Assembly: GCA_946482325.1 (NCBI GenBank)
Contig: CAMLRA010000191.1
Location: forward strand, 1 to 6,531
Length of the DNA: 6,531 nt
Direction: 5' to 3'
DNA from: an uncultured Chromatiaceae bacterium
GTDB lineage: Bacteria > Pseudomonadota > Gammaproteobacteria > Enterobacterales > Alteromonadaceae
This document shows, piece after piece, positions 6,437-6,531 of this stretch. The number at the start of each line of letters is the position of its first letter. Within the stretch, counting starts at the first letter, position 1. The notes below the pieces were generated by a model. The model did not search any database. It saw nothing but the letters and a program-made list of their open reading frames with translations, and was not told the origin of the DNA. Made by a program: the position numbers and the translations under genes.

Positions 6437-6531
6437 TTATCCTCGCCGTGGTGAACTCAGACTCTGTGGTCTGTTGGCGCCTGCAAGCGCGTGGGCTCTG
6501 TGGTGGCCCAAAGGAAGCAATGTACTAAAAC
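6437..6531 (-). promoter_or_regulatory. Leader region of panP
   Basis: This 95-base stretch holds no gene. Read on the minus strand, ACCACAGAG occurs twice (complements of 6496-6504 and 6462-6470), 34 bases apart. TGGGC (6492-6496) can pair with GCCCA (6506-6510) around a 9-base loop. A weak -10-like TACATT (complement of 6519-6524) would place a start near 6512 and its -35 outside the window, so the promoter cannot be judged. The repeats could be a regulator site or chance. Confidence 0.35.

Noticed and set aside
1..6531. Search for a defence system, toxin-antitoxin pair, mobile element or CRISPR array
   Set aside because: No transposase, integrase, paired small genes, regularly spaced repeats or terminal inverted repeats were seen; the isolated GIY-YIG protein resembles housekeeping YhbQ rather than a homing or defence nuclease.

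Overview
The window is an ordinary, gene-dense stretch of chromosome from a gammaproteobacterium. The ppiC gene is close to the enterobacterial type, rhlE is of the E. coli type, and the aspartate decarboxylase is of the PanP type known from Vibrionales and Alteromonadales. Moderate G+C fits a marine or freshwater Alteromonadales-like genus (Rheinheimera or Alishewanella would fit), but that placement is inference. I see no insertion sequence, phage gene, CRISPR array, tRNA or rRNA, and no stretch longer than about 130 bases without a gene.

Layout, left to right. A 127-base leader precedes ppiC (parvulin prolyl isomerase, +), followed 23 bases later by a phosphinothricin-acetyltransferase-like GNAT gene (+). 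The two probably share a transcript ending at a strong hairpin terminator (965-994). That terminator overlaps the 3' end of the convergent DEAD-box RNA helicase gene rhlE (-). rhlE starts at 2262, and 36 bases away a GIY-YIG (YhbQ/UPF0213-type) gene starts divergently from a TTG codon. The rhlE promoter, a perfect extended -10, lies inside the first codons of the GIY-YIG gene. Next comes an AEC-family (auxin efflux carrier-like) permease with a GTG start (+). It converges on a membrane-anchored M28 zinc peptidase gene (-), with four bases between the two stop codons. A perfect 11-bp inverted repeat (4735-4759) separates the peptidase from panP (-), a PLP-dependent aspartate 1-decarboxylase whose leader runs to the right edge.

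The genes do not form one pathway. They are housekeeping functions: protein folding, small-molecule acetylation, RNA remodelling, a small nuclease-like protein, transport, peptide hydrolysis and beta-alanine supply for pantothenate/CoA. The points most worth a second look are the PanP route to beta-alanine, the overlapping divergent rhlE/GIY-YIG 5' ends, the terminator that contains the rhlE stop codon in its loop, and five copies of the E. coli Chi octamer. I found no convincing sign of an undescribed biological system.
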